From contig CAJUMT010000069.1 of the NCBI GenBank assembly GCA_910587495.1, forward strand, positions 1 through 15,525: DNA of 15,525 bases, read 5' to 3'. The position numbers and the translations under genes were made by a program. This document shows, piece by piece, positions 14,912-15,525 of this stretch (positions are counted from its first letter, which is position 1; each line of letters opens with the position of its first letter). The notes below the pieces were generated by a model that saw only the letters and a list, made by a program, of their open reading frames with translations, did no database searches and had not been told where the DNA came from. The DNA comes from an uncultured Lachnospiraceae bacterium. GTDB lineage: Bacteria > Bacillota_A > Clostridia > Lachnospirales > Lachnospiraceae.

Positions 14912-15525
14912 TTAACCTTTCAAAAATTTATTTTTAATTTTGTAAAGAAGAGGCATACTTCTTATTATAAGGCCTTTAAACTCAGGTGTTTTATAAAACA
15001 CTATTATAAACAGAATGTTAGGCAAAATAACACACATAATCGCTTTTTCAAAAAAACCAACAATTCCTTCATGTAAAAACAGACAGAGATTCCATGTAAT
15101 AAAGCAAACTACTATTGTAAAAACCATATGAATAAACACTTTTCTGTAATAACTCATTGAAGGCCTGTGAAATATATACTTAAACACAGTATATGTTGCC
15201 CACGGCACAGATATCAACAAGCTCAGGATTGTAGAAAGAATCACTCCTTCTAAACCTATAAACTGAACCAGAATAATATTGCATATTACATTAATTATCA
15301 TTGCAACATAAGGTCGTAGCCTGTCCTCCCACCATATGCCGGCTGCATCTTTATAGGTTAATGTAATTCGATAAAATTGATATACATAGAAATAAACTGC
15401 CAGCAATATCACTACGCTGGTCGGAAGAAGTAATTTTTCTCCCACCCATAGTTTCATGAATGGTTGATATAAGCAAAATAAAGAAATTGTGCAAAACATT
15501 GTCATCCATGTATTGATAAATGTCA
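14912..15525 (-). CDS. Wzx-type polysaccharide flippase, C-terminal part (5' end missing)
   Basis: The frame is open to the right edge, with TFINTW before the first internal Met, so the N-terminal half lies off the window; about 204 residues are visible. The signature CLYQPFMKLWVGEKLLLP, followed by a helix and YRITLTYKDAAGIWWEDRLRP, is typical of the C-terminal bundle of Firmicute capsule Wzx flippases of the MATE-like/PST superfamily. It moves the lipid-linked repeat unit across the membrane before polymerisation. Block C therefore has a Wzx flippase while block A has a MurJ-type one. The FrhB-like gene follows after 6 bases. Confidence 0.87.
   Translation of the reverse strand, partial: TFINTWMTMFCTISLFCLYQPFMKLWVGEKLLLPTSVVILLAVYFYVYQFYRITLTYKDAAGIWWEDRLRPYVAMIINVICNIILVQFIGLEGVILSTILSLLISVPWATYTVFKYIFHRPSMSYYRKVFIHMVFTIVVCFITWNLCLFLHEGIVGFFEKAIMCVILPNILFIIVFYKTPEFKGLIIRSMPLLYKIKNKFLKG

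Overview
The window reads as one metagenomic or draft-genome contig from a low- to mid-GC Firmicute, most likely a gut Lachnospiraceae-type Clostridium. The grounds are strong purine-rich ribosome binding sites, TTGACT/TATAAT-type promoters, and the gene families present. Bases 1-49 are not genomic: they are an Illumina TruSeq-type adapter with an 8-base index. The contig is cut inside a gene at both ends.

There are three blocks. (A) 50-5673, minus strand, is an exopolysaccharide/capsule operon read right to left from its own promoter (5714-5742): a Wzy-like polymerase, an unrecognised membrane protein, a MurJ/MviN-type flippase, a GT2 glycosyltransferase, and a GT-C-like membrane protein cut by the adapter. 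(B) 6097-10613, plus strand, is a metabolic cassette: an XRE-type regulator with a large novel C-terminal region, a GltS-like sodium symporter, and an amidohydrolase-3 (YtcJ-like) enzyme. It looks like uptake of an anionic or amino-acid-type compound followed by hydrolysis, with local control. (C) 11411-15525, minus strand, is a second polysaccharide operon: a Wzx flippase C-terminus, an FrhB-like iron-sulfur protein, a polytopic membrane protein, and a QueC-like PP-loop ATPase split by a one-base frameshift. It is visibly more AT-rich beyond about 12.2 kb.

Both seams around cassette B carry toxin-antitoxin material on the minus strand. On the left (5765-5981) is the first 26 codons of a Phd/YefM antitoxin with promoter, ribosome binding site and terminator still in place. 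On the right (10647-11348) is a complete VapC-like PIN toxin with its antitoxin and promoter. The right module lies between two 51-bp direct repeats (48/51 identical) that are the last 16 codons plus stop of the amidohydrolase gene. The second repeat also encodes, antisense, the C-terminus of the PP-loop protein. This is direct evidence of a past recombination or insertion at the amidohydrolase 3' end.

The 423-base gap 5674-6096 holds the block A promoter, a terminator, the antitoxin remnant, and back-to-back promoters sharing a 22-bp imperfect palindrome that is a good operator candidate. I see no rRNA, tRNA, CRISPR array, transposase or integrase.
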